NCBI RefSeq assembly: GCF_007000325.2
Contig: NZ_CP117269.1
Coordinates: 186,001-250,000, forward strand
Length of the DNA stretch: 64,000 bases
Source: Rhizobium rhododendri
GTDB taxonomy: Bacteria > Pseudomonadota > Alphaproteobacteria > Rhizobiales > Rhizobiaceae
Reading direction: 5' to 3'
This document shows, in pieces, positions 47,806 through 58,071 of this stretch. The notes beneath the pieces are model-generated. The model had not been told where the DNA came from. It did no database searches and saw only the letters and a program-made list of their open reading frames with translations. The number at the start of each line of letters is the position of its first letter. Positions within the stretch are counted from its first letter, which is position 1. The position numbers were made by a program, and so were the translations under genes.

Positions 47806-48468
47806 ATGAAAACTGCACAATTTGGCTTAACAGTTCTTGTCGCGTCTCTGCTGATATCCACTCCCACCAAGGCTCAGTTTGTTGTCAGCGATCCGGTAAC
47901 CGAGAGTGAAACTCTAGCAACCGCATTGTCTACGGCCTCCAATCTTGAACAAATGATCACCATGGTCACGGTCTTGACGTCTGCTTTTGGCGTTGTGGGC
48001 TTGATGAGTGCCCTTGATCAAAAAAATCAGTATCCTTCGACAAATATGCTCGAAGAGCAGATGTTTTCTGCCAATGGAACTAACTCGGATGTTGCGCGCG
48101 CGATTACATCGGATAACGACCGGCAGGTGTCGGGCAGTGATGCAGAGGCCGACCTGCTGCGTGAGCAAATCACCGGTGCGGCAAATGCCATCGGCGTAGC
48201 CGCCGAAAATCTCGATGCGATGGACAAGCGGCTGGATGCCAACAGCAAGACCGCCGGCCAGCTTTCCCGGTCACGCAACATCATGCAAGCGACGGTTTTA
48301 AACGGGTTGCTTCTCAAGCACATACACGATGCAATTATTCAGAATGTTCAGGCCACGAACCTCCTGACGATGACGACTGCGCAGTCTGGCCTTCACGAAG
48401 CCGAAGAAGCTGCTGTTCAGCGAGACGAACACCAAAAAACTGCGCGGATTTTCTCGCCTCTTTATTAA
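47806..48468 (+). CDS. virB5: VirB5, minor T-pilus component
   Basis: 220 residues from the ATG at 47806 (GAAAGGAT upstream). A signal peptide MKTAQFGLTVLVASLLISTP ends near TKAQFVVSDP. The mature part is helical with Gln/Ala/Asn-rich segments (ATALSTASNLEQMITMVTVL), typical of VirB5. It sits at the pilus tip and helps host contact. Confidence 0.92.
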   Translation: MKTAQFGLTVLVASLLISTPTKAQFVVSDPVTESETLATALSTASNLEQMITMVTVLTSAFGVVGLMSALDQKNQYPSTNMLEEQMFSANGTNSDVARAITSDNDRQVSGSDAEADLLREQITGAANAIGVAAENLDAMDKRLDANSKTAGQLSRSRNIMQATVLNGLLLKHIHDAIIQNVQATNLLTMTTAQSGLHEAEEAAVQRDEHQKTARIFSPLY

Positions 48469-48613
48469 AATCATGGCGAGCTAACCATGACCTTCAGAGT
48501 TCATTTGGCTCACTCTGACCCTGACTCCAAGCAAAAAGCATTCTTCAGCATCGGACCGAAAAGTTGGAATCGGTTTTCGGTCCGATGCTCTCTCAGAACG
48601 ACAGGAGGGAAAG

Positions 48614-49549
48614 ATGGCTGTGAATGTTTCTTTGAGCATTCCTGCTCCATTCACTGCGATACACACAGTATTCGACACAGCGTTCACTGTGGGGCTTAAC
48701 ACCTTGCTGGATGACATACAAAACGCGGTCAGTGCTCCTCTGTTAGCCTGCGTCACGCTTTGGATCATGGTTCAAGGCGTTCTGGTGATACGTGGCGAGA
48801 TTGATGCGCGCAACGGCATCACCCGTGTCATCATGGTTTCGATAGTGGTGTCCCTTGTTCTCAAGCAAGCAGATTATCACCAATACGTGGCTGCATTTTT
48901 CGAAGATACAATTCCACAATTCGTTGAAAAATTTAGTGCATCCGACCTGCCTTTGGAGACAATTCCCGCGCAGCTGGATGGAGTATTCGCCATAGCACAG
49001 GCGGCCTTCCAGAAAATCGCATCGGAAATAGGCCCACAGAACGAGCAGGACATTCTGGCATTCCAGGGCGCACAGTGGATTTTTTATGGAACACTCTGGG
49101 TAGCGTTCGGCACCTACGATGCCGTGGGGATCCTTACCAAGGTTCTTCTCGCGATCGGGCCGCTGGTGCTCGTCGGTTATCTTTTTGATCGCACACGGGA
49201 TATTGCGGCAAAATGGATCGGCCAACTCATCACTTACGGAATACTTCTTCTTCTGCTGAACATCGTCGCAACAATCGTAATTCTAACAGAAGCTGGCGGG
49301 CTGGCGCTAATCCTGACCGTAGTCATCACCGCCGGGACCACTGCCGCAAAGATCATTGGTCTTTACGAGCTGGACATGTTCTTTCTAACGGGCAACGCCC
49401 TTATTCTGGCCCTTCCTGCAATCGCGGGGAATATTGGCGGTAGCTACTGGAGCGGCGGTGGACAGAGCGCAAACAGCCTCAGTCGCCGTATTACGCAAAC
49501 CAATCGAGTCACAGCAAATCCACGATCCGCCAATGGAGGGAGTCGATGA
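48614..49549 (+). CDS. virB6: VirB6, polytopic inner-membrane channel protein
   Basis: 311 residues with several membrane helices: LLACVTLWIMVQGVLVI, VIMVSIVVSLVL, VGILTKVLLAIGPLVLVGYL, LITYGILLLLLNIVATIVIL and LALILTVVITAGTTAAKIIG. A large periplasmic loop lies between helices two and three. It helps move the T-strand across the inner membrane. The stop overlaps the virB7 ATG. Confidence 0.94.
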   Translation: MAVNVSLSIPAPFTAIHTVFDTAFTVGLNTLLDDIQNAVSAPLLACVTLWIMVQGVLVIRGEIDARNGITRVIMVSIVVSLVLKQADYHQYVAAFFEDTIPQFVEKFSASDLPLETIPAQLDGVFAIAQAAFQKIASEIGPQNEQDILAFQGAQWIFYGTLWVAFGTYDAVGILTKVLLAIGPLVLVGYLFDRTRDIAAKWIGQLITYGILLLLLNIVATIVILTEAGGLALILTVVITAGTTAAKIIGLYELDMFFLTGNALILALPAIAGNIGGSYWSGGGQSANSLSRRITQTNRVTANPRSANGGSR

Positions 49550-49704
49550 AGTATTTCCTAGTGATATTAAGCCTTTGTCTGGCTTCATGTCAGACAAACG
49601 ACAAACTGGCATCGTGCAGCGGGCCGATCTTTTCTTTGAACACAGGGCGATGGCAACCCTCTCCCGCTGATCTCAAGCCTACCGATGCGGGAATTACACC
49701 ATGA
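49546..49704 (+). CDS. virB7: VirB7, outer-membrane lipoprotein
   Basis: 52 residues. Signal sequence MKYFLVILSLCLASCQTN with lipobox LASC (acylated Cys about 15). The mature part begins QTNDKLASCSGPIFSLNTGR, whose second Cys forms the disulfide with VirB9, then WQPSPADLKP. ATG overlaps the virB6 stop (ATGA), and the stop overlaps the virB8 ATG. Confidence 0.94.
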   Translation: MKYFLVILSLCLASCQTNDKLASCSGPIFSLNTGRWQPSPADLKPTDAGITP

Positions 49705-50414
49705 AAGATGCCGAATACGCGCTTCTGGTACAACGCGAGTCCCTGGCTGAACACTATAAGCAAGTTGAGGCCTTTCAAACTGCGCGCGCCAAATCAGCCA
49801 GACGTATTTCCAAGGTTTTTGTCGCCATTGCTTGCCTGGCGATTTTAGGGAACGTCGCACAGGCTGTCACGATTTCTGTTATGGTTCCCCTTTCAAGGCT
49901 TGTTCCGGTTTACCTGTGGGTGCGGCCAGACGGAACGATTGACAGTGAGGTTTCGGTTTCCCAGTTGCCTGCTACTCAGGAGCAGGCAGTCGTGAACGCA
50001 TCGCTCTGGGAATATTGCCGCTTGCGTGAGAGCTTCACGGTGGATACCGCACAGTACTCCTACGATCTCGTGTCTGCACTCAGCGCGCCAAACGTGCGGC
50101 AGGAATATCAACAATTTTTCAACTATCCCAATCCGGCTTCGCCGCAAGTGACGATCGGAAAACGCGGTAAGGCCGAGGTCGAGCACATCGCCTCCACCGA
50201 CATCATATCGGGCGTTCAGCAGATCCGCTACAAGCGAACCCTGGTTTTTGATGGCAAGGCATCAATCATCACAACCTGGACTGCAACGATACGCTACGAA
50301 AAGACAACCAGTCTTCCAGGACGAATGAGGCTGACCAATCCGGGTGGCTTGATGGTCACATCCTATCAGGCCTCGGAGGATACAGTTTCGAACACGGGAC
50401 GTAGTCAACCATGA
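49701..50414 (+). CDS. virB8: VirB8, bitopic T4SS assembly protein
   Basis: 237 residues with a short cytoplasmic N-terminus, one TM at about 38-62 (VFVAIACLAILGNVAQAVTI) and a periplasmic VirB8 fold containing VNASLWEYCRLRESFTVDTA and QYSYDLVSALSAPNVRQEYQ. It nucleates the channel complex together with VirB9 and VirB10. Confidence 0.95.
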   Translation: MKDAEYALLVQRESLAEHYKQVEAFQTARAKSARRISKVFVAIACLAILGNVAQAVTISVMVPLSRLVPVYLWVRPDGTIDSEVSVSQLPATQEQAVVNASLWEYCRLRESFTVDTAQYSYDLVSALSAPNVRQEYQQFFNYPNPASPQVTIGKRGKAEVEHIASTDIISGVQQIRYKRTLVFDGKASIITTWTATIRYEKTTSLPGRMRLTNPGGLMVTSYQASEDTVSNTGRSQP

Positions 50415-51292
50415 TCTCCAAGATTTTTACCATATTCTGGTGGTTTCTCATCGTTTTGTCGGCCAGTGCTTATGCGGAAGACACCCCCACAGCAGGCAGA
50501 CTTGATCCGCGCATGCGATCTCTGGCCTATAGTCCCGATCAGGTCGTGCGCCTGTCCACGGCAGTCGGAGCGACACTGGTCGTGACTTTTGCAGCCAATG
50601 AAACCGTTACTGCCGTAGCGGTGTCGGATAGCAAGGATCTGGCAGCGCTGCCGCGTGGAAACTATCTTTTCTTCAAGGCGAGCAAGGTGCTGTCGCCGCA
50701 GCCTGTTATTGTCCTGACTGCGGGAGAGGCGGGAAGCCGACGTTATGTTTTCAGTATTTCGAGCCGAACAATGGCGCGCCTGGATAAGGATCAGGCGGAT
50801 CTTTACTACAGTGTGCAGTTTGCCTATCCCTCCGACGTTGCTGCGGCACAGCGAAGGCAAGCCGAACAGAAAGCGGCATCCGACCGCATGAAGGCGCAAG
50901 AGCAATATCAACAGAGCGCGCAGAGTTTGTTGAACCGGCCATTCGGCACGGAAGCTTCCCAAACAAGCAACTGGCATTATGTTGCACAGGGTGATCACTC
51001 CCTGCTGCCGCTGGAGGTTTTCGATAACGGGTTCAGCACCGTGTTCCGCTTTCCGGGCAATACCCGCATACCGTCGATCTATTCTGTCAACCCGGACGGA
51101 AAGGAAGCCGTAGCAAACTACGCCGTAAAGGGCGACTATGTGGAAATCGCATCCGTTTCACGCGGTTGGCGCCTGCGAGACGGCCACACGGTGCTGTGCA
51201 TCTGGAACACGGCATATGATCCGATCGGGCGCAAGTCGGGCACCGGTACAGTCAGGCCTGACGTTGCTCGCGTCTTCAAGGAGGCGCGATGA
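50411..51292 (+). CDS. virB9: VirB9, outer-membrane core complex subunit
   Basis: 293 residues with a signal peptide ([20 protein letters not shown]) cleaved near YAEDTP. VirB9/CagX fold with [20 protein letters not shown] and, at the C-terminus, the [20 protein letters not shown] and [20 protein letters not shown] segments. It pairs with VirB7. Overlaps both neighbours by 4 bp. Confidence 0.95.
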   Translation: MISKIFTIFWWFLIVLSASAYAEDTPTAGRLDPRMRSLAYSPDQVVRLSTAVGATLVVTFAANETVTAVAVSDSKDLAALPRGNYLFFKASKVLSPQPVIVLTAGEAGSRRYVFSISSRTMARLDKDQADLYYSVQFAYPSDVAAAQRRQAEQKAASDRMKAQEQYQQSAQSLLNRPFGTEASQTSNWHYVAQGDHSLLPLEVFDNGFSTVFRFPGNTRIPSIYSVNPDGKEAVANYAVKGDYVEIASVSRGWRLRDGHTVLCIWNTAYDPIGRKSGTGTVRPDVARVFKEAR

Positions 51293-52431
51293 TGGATGTG
51301 CAACCGCCACACGACGTAGATGCATCTGGATCGATTGTCTCCGATCCCCATCGGAAGCGTCTCTCCGGGTCTCAGAAACTCCTCGTTGCGACTGCGGTCC
51401 TGTTAATATCCTTCGCGCTCATCTGGCTTGGCGCATACTCGAAAAAGAAGACTGATGCCTCCTCTCGAGAGAGCATGATCGATGCCAACACAAAGCCATT
51501 TCGCCCCGCGCCGATCGATGTGCCCTATAAGACTGTCACCCCACCGCCTCCACAACAGACAAACGATGTGTTGCCTGCTCCGCGCGCCCAAGAACGCCAT
51601 GAGGTGCGTCCAGAGGAAACGCCGATATTTGCTTATAGCGGGGGCGAGCAGAACAGTGTGAGCAATACTTCTTCTGAAGACGAGCATGGGCGTGACAGGG
51701 CAGGGGCTGACATACGGGAGGAAGAGCCTCCTGCTGAAAACGATCTTTCAATCCGCATGAAGCCGACTGTATTGCAGCCAAGTCAGGCCGCGCGTTTGCC
51801 TCATCCGGATTTCCTGATAACGCAGGGAAACATCATACCCTGCATTCTTCAGACAGCAATTGATACCAATCTGGCCGGCTATGTTAAATGCGTGTTGCCC
51901 CAGGACATTCGTGGAGCAACCGGCAATGTGGTCCTTATTGACCGCGGCACGACTGTTGTGGGAGAAATTCAACGCGGCCTGCAGCAGGGTGATGAGCGCG
52001 TTTTCGTGCTATGGACCCGCGCTGAAACGCCAGGACATGCAGTCATCACACTTTCCTCGCCGGGTACGGACGAGCTTGGCCGCGCAGGCTTACCTGGCAA
52101 GGTCGATAATCATTTCTGGCAGCGGTTTGGCGGCGCAATTCTGCTAAGCCTGGTGGAAGGTGCGTTCCAAGCTTCAACCAGCCTCGCAACCCATTCCGGC
52201 GATGGCACGAGTTTCAATAACTTTCAAAACAATGGTGAGCAAGTCGCCAACACTGCGCTGAAGTCCACTATTAACATTCCTTCGACCTTAAAGAAGAACC
52301 AAGGCGACACCGTATCCATATTCGTCGCACGGGACCTGGATTTCTCAAGCATATATCAGCTGCGAGTGATTGGAGGCGTGGCAAATGCACGGCCTGAGCA
52401 CCTGCCTTCACACCGTCTTAACCGCAAGTGA
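51289..52431 (+). CDS. virB10: VirB10, energy-sensing scaffold of the T4SS
   Basis: 380 residues. TM at about 29-47 ([19 protein letters not shown]), a proline-rich region ([19 protein letters not shown]), then the TrbI/VirB10 beta-barrel domain ([55 protein letters not shown]). It spans both membranes and transmits ATP energy to the outer pore. Either ATG (51289 or 51292) could start. Confidence 0.95.
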   Translation: MMDVQPPHDVDASGSIVSDPHRKRLSGSQKLLVATAVLLISFALIWLGAYSKKKTDASSRESMIDANTKPFRPAPIDVPYKTVTPPPPQQTNDVLPAPRAQERHEVRPEETPIFAYSGGEQNSVSNTSSEDEHGRDRAGADIREEEPPAENDLSIRMKPTVLQPSQAARLPHPDFLITQGNIIPCILQTAIDTNLAGYVKCVLPQDIRGATGNVVLIDRGTTVVGEIQRGLQQGDERVFVLWTRAETPGHAVITLSSPGTDELGRAGLPGKVDNHFWQRFGGAILLSLVEGAFQASTSLATHSGDGTSFNNFQNNGEQVANTALKSTINIPSTLKKNQGDTVSIFVARDLDFSSIYQLRVIGGVANARPEHLPSHRLNRK

Positions 52432-52444
52432 ACTGGAGACCAGA

Positions 52445-53485
52445 ATGCACACTGAGGCAGACCCACAATTACGCTTTCTCCTGAGCCCGGTTTTGGAATG
52501 GCTTGACGACCCCTTAACGGAAGAGGTTGCGATCAATCGACCCGGAGAAGCCTTCGTGCGCCAGTCGGGAGTATTTGCCAAGCATCCCCTTGCTCTCACT
52601 TACGATGACCTTGAGGATATCGCCATTTTGGCCGGTGCATTACGCAAGCAAGACGTGGGGCCAAGGAATCCCCTGTGTTCTACCGAACTTCCCAATGGCG
52701 AACGGCTACAGATATGCCTGCCGCCGACGGTTCCGTCCGGAACTCTGAGTTTAACGATACGTCGCCCAGGCTCGCGGGTTTCGGCCTTGAATGAGGTTTC
52801 GTCACGCTATGACGTCTCGCGTTGGAACCAGTGGCATACGCGCACGCTTGGTCAGCAGCATAAAGATCAAAAGATTTTGTCTCACTACGATACGGGAGAT
52901 CTGGAAGCCTTTCTGCATGAATGCGTAACAGGTCGGCTTACTATACTGCTTTGCGGACCGACGGGCAGTGGGAAGACGACGATGAGTAAGACGTTGATCG
53001 GAGCTATTCCTCCCCATGAAAGGTTGATCACCATTGAAGATACTCTTGAACTAACAATCCCTCACGAAAATCACGTGCGGCTGCTTTATTCCAAAAACGG
53101 TGCAGGGCTAGGAGCGATTACTGCCGAGCACCTCTTGCAGGCAAGCCTGCGGATGCGACCGGACAGGATTTTGCTCGGAGAGATGCGTGATGACGCAGCC
53201 TGGGCTTATCTGAGTGAAGTTGTTTCAGGACATCCAGGTTCGATTTCGACAATTCATGGTGCAAATCCCGTTCAAGGGTTCAAGAAATTGTTTTCGCTGG
53301 TCAAGGCTAGCCCGCAGGGCGCGGCTTTGGAAGATCGCACGCTGATGGATATGCTCTCGGCTGTCATTGATGTCATCGTGCCCTTTCGTTCGCACAACGA
53401 CACGTTTGAAGTCGGAGAGATATGGCTGGCAGCTGATGCGCGCAGGCGAGGAGAAACCGTAGCCGATCTTCTTGTGCAGCACTGA
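52445..53485 (+). CDS. virB11: VirB11, hexameric traffic ATPase
   Basis: 346 residues from the ATG at 52445 (MHTEADPQLRFLLSPVLEWL). A longer frame from 52370 overlaps virB10 and is not needed. Walker A is LCGPTGSGKTTMSKT, the Asp box is TIEDTLELTIPHENHVRL, Walker B is RMRPDRILLGEMRDD, and the His box is GHPGSISTIHGANPVQG. It works with VirB4 and VirD4 to drive pilus formation and DNA transfer. Last gene of the operon. Confidence 0.96.
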   Translation: MHTEADPQLRFLLSPVLEWLDDPLTEEVAINRPGEAFVRQSGVFAKHPLALTYDDLEDIAILAGALRKQDVGPRNPLCSTELPNGERLQICLPPTVPSGTLSLTIRRPGSRVSALNEVSSRYDVSRWNQWHTRTLGQQHKDQKILSHYDTGDLEAFLHECVTGRLTILLCGPTGSGKTTMSKTLIGAIPPHERLITIEDTLELTIPHENHVRLLYSKNGAGLGAITAEHLLQASLRMRPDRILLGEMRDDAAWAYLSEVVSGHPGSISTIHGANPVQGFKKLFSLVKASPQGAALEDRTLMDMLSAVIDVIVPFRSHNDTFEVGEIWLAADARRRGETVADLLVQH

Positions 53486-53700
53486 AGCTAAGCAATGCTA
53501 AAGAAACGAATTTGTTGAGAGAGGCCGGTGGTCTCCGTCTACGAGTACGGAACCTCATTAGGATGTTGACGATGGTTCCATGCGACGAAAGGCTAATGCC
53601 ACTGCCGTTATTTCGCCATGAAAGACCAGGAATTTACCGCGAATAAAGGCAGGGAGGGTCGTCTAGCAAGCATTAATGATCATAAATGAGATGGCAATAG

Positions 53701-54489
53701 GTGCGGGAGCAATTCTTCAACAATAATTGCAGCACCCTGGAAACTTCATTGAAAGGTGATCTATTGAAACACGTTCTTATCATAGATGACGACGCCGCGA
53801 TGCGTCACTTTATCATTGACTTTCTCAAGATGCATGCCTTTAGGGTGACGGCAGTTGGTGACAGCAATCACTTCAACCGCATTCTGAATTCCGACATGGT
53901 CGATATTGTCATCATCGATCTTAATCTTGGCCGTGAGGATGGATTGGAACTCGTTAGAAAACTCTCCGCAAGCTGCGATATCCCGATCATCATCATTAGT
54001 GGGGACAGGCTTGACGAAGCCGACAAAGTTGTCGCTCTGGAGCTTGGTGCAACAGACTTCATAGCCAAGCCATTTGGAACGCGGGAGTTCCTTGCCCGCA
54101 TCCGTGCTGCGTTGCGCAGTCATAATGGCAATCACCGCTGTAAAGACCGGCGATGCTTCTACTTCAATGGATGGACGCTCAATCTGAAACAACGCCGTTT
54201 AACGTCTTCGAACCATCTCGAGATCAAGCTGACTTCGGGAGAATTCAATCTTCTTGTCGCTTTCTTGGAAAAGCCACGGGATGTTTTGTCCAGAGAGCAG
54301 CTATTGCTCGCGTGTCGCGTGCGAGAGGAAGAGGTATACGACCGTAGCATCGACGTTCTCATATTGCGGCTGCGCCGGAAGTTGGAGACAAACCCTGCTA
54401 ATCCTTCGCTGGTGAAAACGGTTCGGGGTGCAGGGTACATGTTCGACGCGGATGTGGAAGTTTCCCAAGGCGGAGCGATGGCAGCCTGA
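53701..54489 (+). CDS. virG: VirG, response regulator
   Basis: OmpR/PhoB type. The receiver domain has HVLIIDDDAAMRHFI, phospho-acceptor Asp in VIIDLNLGREDGLELV, IIIISGDRLDEADKVVALEL and Lys in FIAKPFGTREFLARI. The winged-helix DNA-binding domain has KLTSGEFNLLVAFLEKPRDV, VYDRSIDVLILRLRRKLE and TVRGAGYMFDADV. It binds vir boxes when phosphorylated by VirA. The frame opens with GTG at 53701, but VirG is known to start at non-ATG codons; the TTG at 53749 (encoding LKGDLLKHV) aligns with the start I recall for other VirG proteins. Confidence 0.95.
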   Translation: MREQFFNNNCSTLETSLKGDLLKHVLIIDDDAAMRHFIIDFLKMHAFRVTAVGDSNHFNRILNSDMVDIVIIDLNLGREDGLELVRKLSASCDIPIIIISGDRLDEADKVVALELGATDFIAKPFGTREFLARIRAALRSHNGNHRCKDRRCFYFNGWTLNLKQRRLTSSNHLEIKLTSGEFNLLVAFLEKPRDVLSREQLLLACRVREEEVYDRSIDVLILRLRRKLETNPANPSLVKTVRGAGYMFDADVEVSQGGAMAA

Positions 54490-54509
54490 AGCCATTCAGG
54501 AGAGGAGGA

Positions 54510-55115
54510 TCAATGGTCCGTCCTACTCTCCTGACTGAAAAAATGTGCCAGTGCCGCTGTCGCAAGCTTTCGGCCGAACGAGCGCCCTGTCTCAAGGCCC
54601 AGGGGATCAAAATAAGTGCGGGCTACTCGAACCAGCGGTATGGGAACCATGTGCGAGGTGCAAACGAGCACAGATTGTTCCACCTCGTTGCCAAGCACTG
54701 GATAGCTTTTCGCGGTGACACGAAAGGATCCGTTGGCAAGGAGTCCTTCGTAGTCTCGCAGCGCGCGCCACATAATCATCTGTAGTGACTTTTTCAGAGA
54801 ATATTGCTGCCTCAACCTGTCGAATATTGGCGATACCCCCTGTGCCGGCACGAAAGCCGACAAGAATATTTGTATTTTCCCGCCCCCGCCAAAATCAGCC
54901 GCACTGTTAGTTGACGCAAGCCGCTTTGGGGAGCGCGTCCGAAGCGTGTTTTGGGATGTTGTGCCCTGCAATGTATTTCCACGATGGTCCGCATCAGTAT
55001 TGTTCACGAAGGAAACGACAGGCAGAATTGCTTTGCCGGGATCGCCGTCAATGATCCTCGAAGCAGCAAGGCGTCTCGCTTCGGAGGGGGACAACACGGG
55101 TTTGCGAATTCCCAT
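54510..55115 (-). CDS. virC2: VirC2
   Basis: 201 residues from the ATG at 55115 (MGIRKPVLSPSEARRLAASR), immediately after the virC1 stop. The conserved C-terminal half has KIQIFLSAFVPAQGVSPIFD, YSLKKSLQMIMWRALRDYEG, LLANGSFRVTAKSYPV and DPLGLETGRSFGRKLATAAL, a ribbon-helix-helix DNA-binding fold in the family. With VirC1 it stimulates border processing. The N-terminal ~80 residues are variable. Confidence 0.94.
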   Translation of the reverse strand: MGIRKPVLSPSEARRLAASRIIDGDPGKAILPVVSFVNNTDADHRGNTLQGTTSQNTLRTRSPKRLASTNSAADFGGGGKIQIFLSAFVPAQGVSPIFDRLRQQYSLKKSLQMIMWRALRDYEGLLANGSFRVTAKSYPVLGNEVEQSVLVCTSHMVPIPLVRVARTYFDPLGLETGRSFGRKLATAALAHFFSQESRTDH

Positions 55116-55117
55116 AG

Positions 55118-55813
55118 TCAACCCTCCAGAACCTGTACAACAAGTCTGGAAAGATCCAGAAGTTCTTGCATTGCGGTCCGAATATTGCGTTCAATCAAGC
55201 GCATCGTCGGATCGGCCTCCAAAGTGCGGAGCGTCAAATGGAGCATGCCGCGCTCCTTCATCGCTGCGAAAGCATCTCTCTCATACAATGGTGCGGCAAG
55301 AACCGGAAGACTTTCCAGCATATCCGACATCGCGCGTTGCGACGTCGTGAGGCGTCCAACCGGCATGCGCTGAATGAGCACCGCTGTCGGAATCGTAATT
55401 TTTTCGCTTATCAACAACTCAATAACATAGCGATAGGTCGCGAGCGCTTCATCGACATCCAGCGGTGTTAACATGGTGGGAATAAGCAGGAAATTCGAGC
55501 TCGCAATAATTGTGTTGTTCAATTCGCTGGAGCCACCATGGGTGTCGGCCAAGGCGTAGTCGAAATTGCGACGCTCTGCATGTTCATACGCCTCCTCAAG
55601 AAGAGTCATCTCGTCGGCAATGAATATTTCACATGCAGGATCCCATGTATTGCTCCGCAGCGCGTTGTCTCTCCAGCGGCTGAGTGGCCTGTTTTCGTCC
55701 GCTTCCAGCAAAGCTACGCTTTTACCGGCGCTGGCAAAGGCGGCACACAACCCCATGAGCGCCGTCGTTTTTCCCGCTCCTCCTTTAAATGAACAACATG
55801 TAATAAGCTTCAT
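55118..55813 (-). CDS. virC1: VirC1, ParA-like overdrive-binding ATPase
   Basis: 231 residues. Deviant Walker [17 protein letters not shown], then [18 protein letters not shown], Walker B-type [18 protein letters not shown], and [20 protein letters not shown]. VirC1 binds overdrive next to the right border and brings the relaxosome to the cell pole. Here the matching cis element may be the GTGCATCC array beside the right border. virC2 follows directly. Confidence 0.95.
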   Translation of the reverse strand: MKLITCCSFKGGAGKTTALMGLCAAFASAGKSVALLEADENRPLSRWRDNALRSNTWDPACEIFIADEMTLLEEAYEHAERRNFDYALADTHGGSSELNNTIIASSNFLLIPTMLTPLDVDEALATYRYVIELLISEKITIPTAVLIQRMPVGRLTTSQRAMSDMLESLPVLAAPLYERDAFAAMKERGMLHLTLRTLEADPTMRLIERNIRTAMQELLDLSRLVVQVLEG

Positions 55814-56234
55814 TTCCTTCCCTCACCTTCGTTATTCTAAGGTAGCCTAGATTTTTCAACCGCTAATATCCCAGGTGTGTGTCGTTAGTATTTCGGAACG
55901 ATTGCTTTTGTATTTCATCTGTAGCTTGAAGGTTGTTTTTATAGTCTTTCGAGCTTAGAAAATTTAAAATTGTATCCTATATTATTTGACGTCTCTCGTG
56001 ATGCATCAGGTGCCTCTGGATCGGATCATCGCGCTAGAGCGGCGACACCTGCACACGCTGGATGCATCAAAATGACATGCGGCAGCATAATCGACCAGTA
56101 ACAGAGAATATGATCTGTTACATTTGAAGTCATTTAAAAATTTAAAACATCAAAAAATAGGATATAATCTGAAAATCAGCTCATTTTTGTTATTATTACA
56201 TCAGTAGGTGTAATGAAGCCCAAGGAGATCCAAA
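55814..56234. promoter_or_regulatory. Divergent virC-virE promoter region
   Basis: 421 bp between virC1 (minus) and virE1 (plus). A vir-box-like site TACATTTGAAGT (10 of 12) lies at 56119-56130, ~105 bp before virE1. A weaker match on the virC side is near 55849. Most Ti plasmids have virD here instead of virE. Confidence 0.5.
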
Positions 56235-56429
56235 TTGAAATTCAACCTTAGTGACAACGATGTTTTATTAAATCGTCCAAGCGGCACAGAAACAGATAAC
56301 ACTATCTTGAGTGATGATTTGGATGAAGAAGAAAGCGGATTTTCTGAGGAAGACCGTGAAATGATTCGGCTTGAAAAATTTATTCGTCGGTGCCCCGTCC
56401 CGTCTGACAACTCCAACAAGCAAGGGTGA
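56235..56429 (+). CDS. virE1: VirE1, chaperone of VirE2
   Basis: 64 residues, very acidic, ending DLDEEESGFSEEDREMIRLE then KFIRRCPVPSDN, which is the conserved VirE1 helix that wraps VirE2. VirE1 keeps VirE2 soluble and unpolymerised before secretion. Preceded by AAGGAGATCC; followed 7 bp later by virE2. Confidence 0.93.
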   Translation: MKFNLSDNDVLLNRPSGTETDNTILSDDLDEEESGFSEEDREMIRLEKFIRRCPVPSDNSNKQG

Positions 56430-56436
56430 TAAAGCT

Positions 56437-57939
56437 ATGCCGATCTCCCAAAACCCTGAGGATGATATCGAGGCAAGTGGCCGGAAGCGCTTCAAGCTAG
56501 GGATTGTCAAAACTGAAGATGATCATGAAATGCCCGACGCACCCTCAAGTTCGTCCTTCGGGAATGTCACAGATCCTAAAGTTGTCGATGCAAATCTCAA
56601 ATTTGCCTTAGATGCGCCCTTGCCAGACAGCGGTAGGCGTGACGATGAGTATATCCTGGTGAATAAGGCTGCTCCTGGCAAATTCGTCGGAACAGCCAAG
56701 GGCAGTCTTGCGACTATGCCGACACCGGGTGAATTCGACGCTAGCTGCCGCCTCTATCGAGACAAGGCCGGAAATTACTACCCGGCACCCTTGGCATTTA
56801 ACAAGATCGAAGTTCCTGATGGGCTAAGCAATAGCGAGCGTTGGAAATCAAGGTTGGCGATCTGGAACCGAGAACACGATGCTATGGGCATCACAGGCAG
56901 AAAGATCTTTTATGAAGCCGACAAGAGCGTAGCTCTTGATAAAAATTACAAGATAAAGAACCCGGAAGACCGGTTTATCCAAACGTCGAATGGGCCCAGA
57001 GAAGTCGAGAAAAGATATCAACACCCATTTCAAGCCGGTTCAGAACTGCCGGATATCATGATCAAAACCAAGCAGAATGTGGTACATTTTGTAAATCGGT
57101 TCAGCGGAGACAAGTTTACTGGCAAAACCTTCTCTGAATTTGAAAGTCACATCAAGCAGGCGCTCGGACCAGAAACTGAAATAAAGCTGCGGTCCGTTTC
57201 CGGCATTATGCATGACTCAAACTATCTTGAGGCTTGGGAAGCAGGCAAAGCCGACATCCGATTCGGGCAGTTTGCAGGAGAGAACCGTGCCCACAATAGG
57301 GAGTTACCGCTTGCTGTTGTCAATATCGGCAGGGTCAATGACGGGAAGGGAGGGATGACGCCAGATCGCTACATCAGCGTCAAGTTTTTGATGGAAAGCG
57401 CTCCCGGCTCCCCCTGGGCAGAGGCATTGAAAAAAGGTGAGTATTGGGACCGGGTCCAACTTCTTGCGCGCGATGGAAACCATTATATGGCGCCTGGCAA
57501 GGTTCACTATGCGGATCCCAAATATTGTGAGAAGGCACTGGAGCAGGTCAATCTGCCACGCTCAATGGCTCTACAAAGCAAAAGCCTGGAGACGCAGATC
57601 GAAGAAAACCACTTGAAGCCACCCGTGCTCGTCTCGATCGGTCCCCAATTGCACGATGCTCGCACCTTGAATGAAGAACACGGAAAATCAATTACGGAAA
57701 AGCATATCTTCGTGGCAGATCGGAATGACAAGGGGCAGCGAACGGGAAACTATACCAGCCTTCTGGAATATAAGCGTCAAAAGCAGAGATTGCCTGATGA
57801 TGCTGCACAGGCCATCAGCATGAATGAGAATACTTATTCACTTGGGGCCACCAGACCTGAGCCAGCTCTTCGTCCTATTCGCGATAGCAGGCGAAACTTG
57901 GAAGAGCGGCCTCGCGGGTCGTCTATCAACAGTCTCTAA
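56437..57939 (+). CDS. virE2: VirE2, single-strand DNA-binding effector
   Basis: 500 residues from the ATG at 56437; the frame is open upstream within virE1. Conserved blocks include DEYILVNKAAPGKFVGTAKG, DRFIQTSNGPREVEKRYQHP, VHFVNRFSGDKFTGKTFSEF, FAGENRAHNRELPLAVVNIG and GNYTSLLEYKRQKQRLPDDA. The C-terminus is Arg-rich (RPIRDSRRNLEERPRGSSIN), fitting the VirB/D4 secretion signal. It coats the T-strand in the plant cell. Confidence 0.96.
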   Translation: MPISQNPEDDIEASGRKRFKLGIVKTEDDHEMPDAPSSSSFGNVTDPKVVDANLKFALDAPLPDSGRRDDEYILVNKAAPGKFVGTAKGSLATMPTPGEFDASCRLYRDKAGNYYPAPLAFNKIEVPDGLSNSERWKSRLAIWNREHDAMGITGRKIFYEADKSVALDKNYKIKNPEDRFIQTSNGPREVEKRYQHPFQAGSELPDIMIKTKQNVVHFVNRFSGDKFTGKTFSEFESHIKQALGPETEIKLRSVSGIMHDSNYLEAWEAGKADIRFGQFAGENRAHNRELPLAVVNIGRVNDGKGGMTPDRYISVKFLMESAPGSPWAEALKKGEYWDRVQLLARDGNHYMAPGKVHYADPKYCEKALEQVNLPRSMALQSKSLETQIEENHLKPPVLVSIGPQLHDARTLNEEHGKSITEKHIFVADRNDKGQRTGNYTSLLEYKRQKQRLPDDAAQAISMNENTYSLGATRPEPALRPIRDSRRNLEERPRGSSINSL

Positions 57940-58071
57940 CACACCAGTGTTATCCTGATTGCGGTGAAGCAGGGATGTTGTCTTCACACGAGGTGCAAGT
58001 TTTGCTTTTTTCCTCGTGTGGTCCCTCATCGGACGTTTCTCGAATCCACCTGTTCATGAAAGGGCTACGTC
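57940..58071. terminator. Spacer with hairpin between virE2 and virE3
   Basis: Contains an imperfect inverted repeat (TTCACACGAGG and CCTCGTGTGG, about 57984-58022) around TTTTGCTTTTTT. Could attenuate transcription between virE2 and virE3. Confidence 0.4.
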
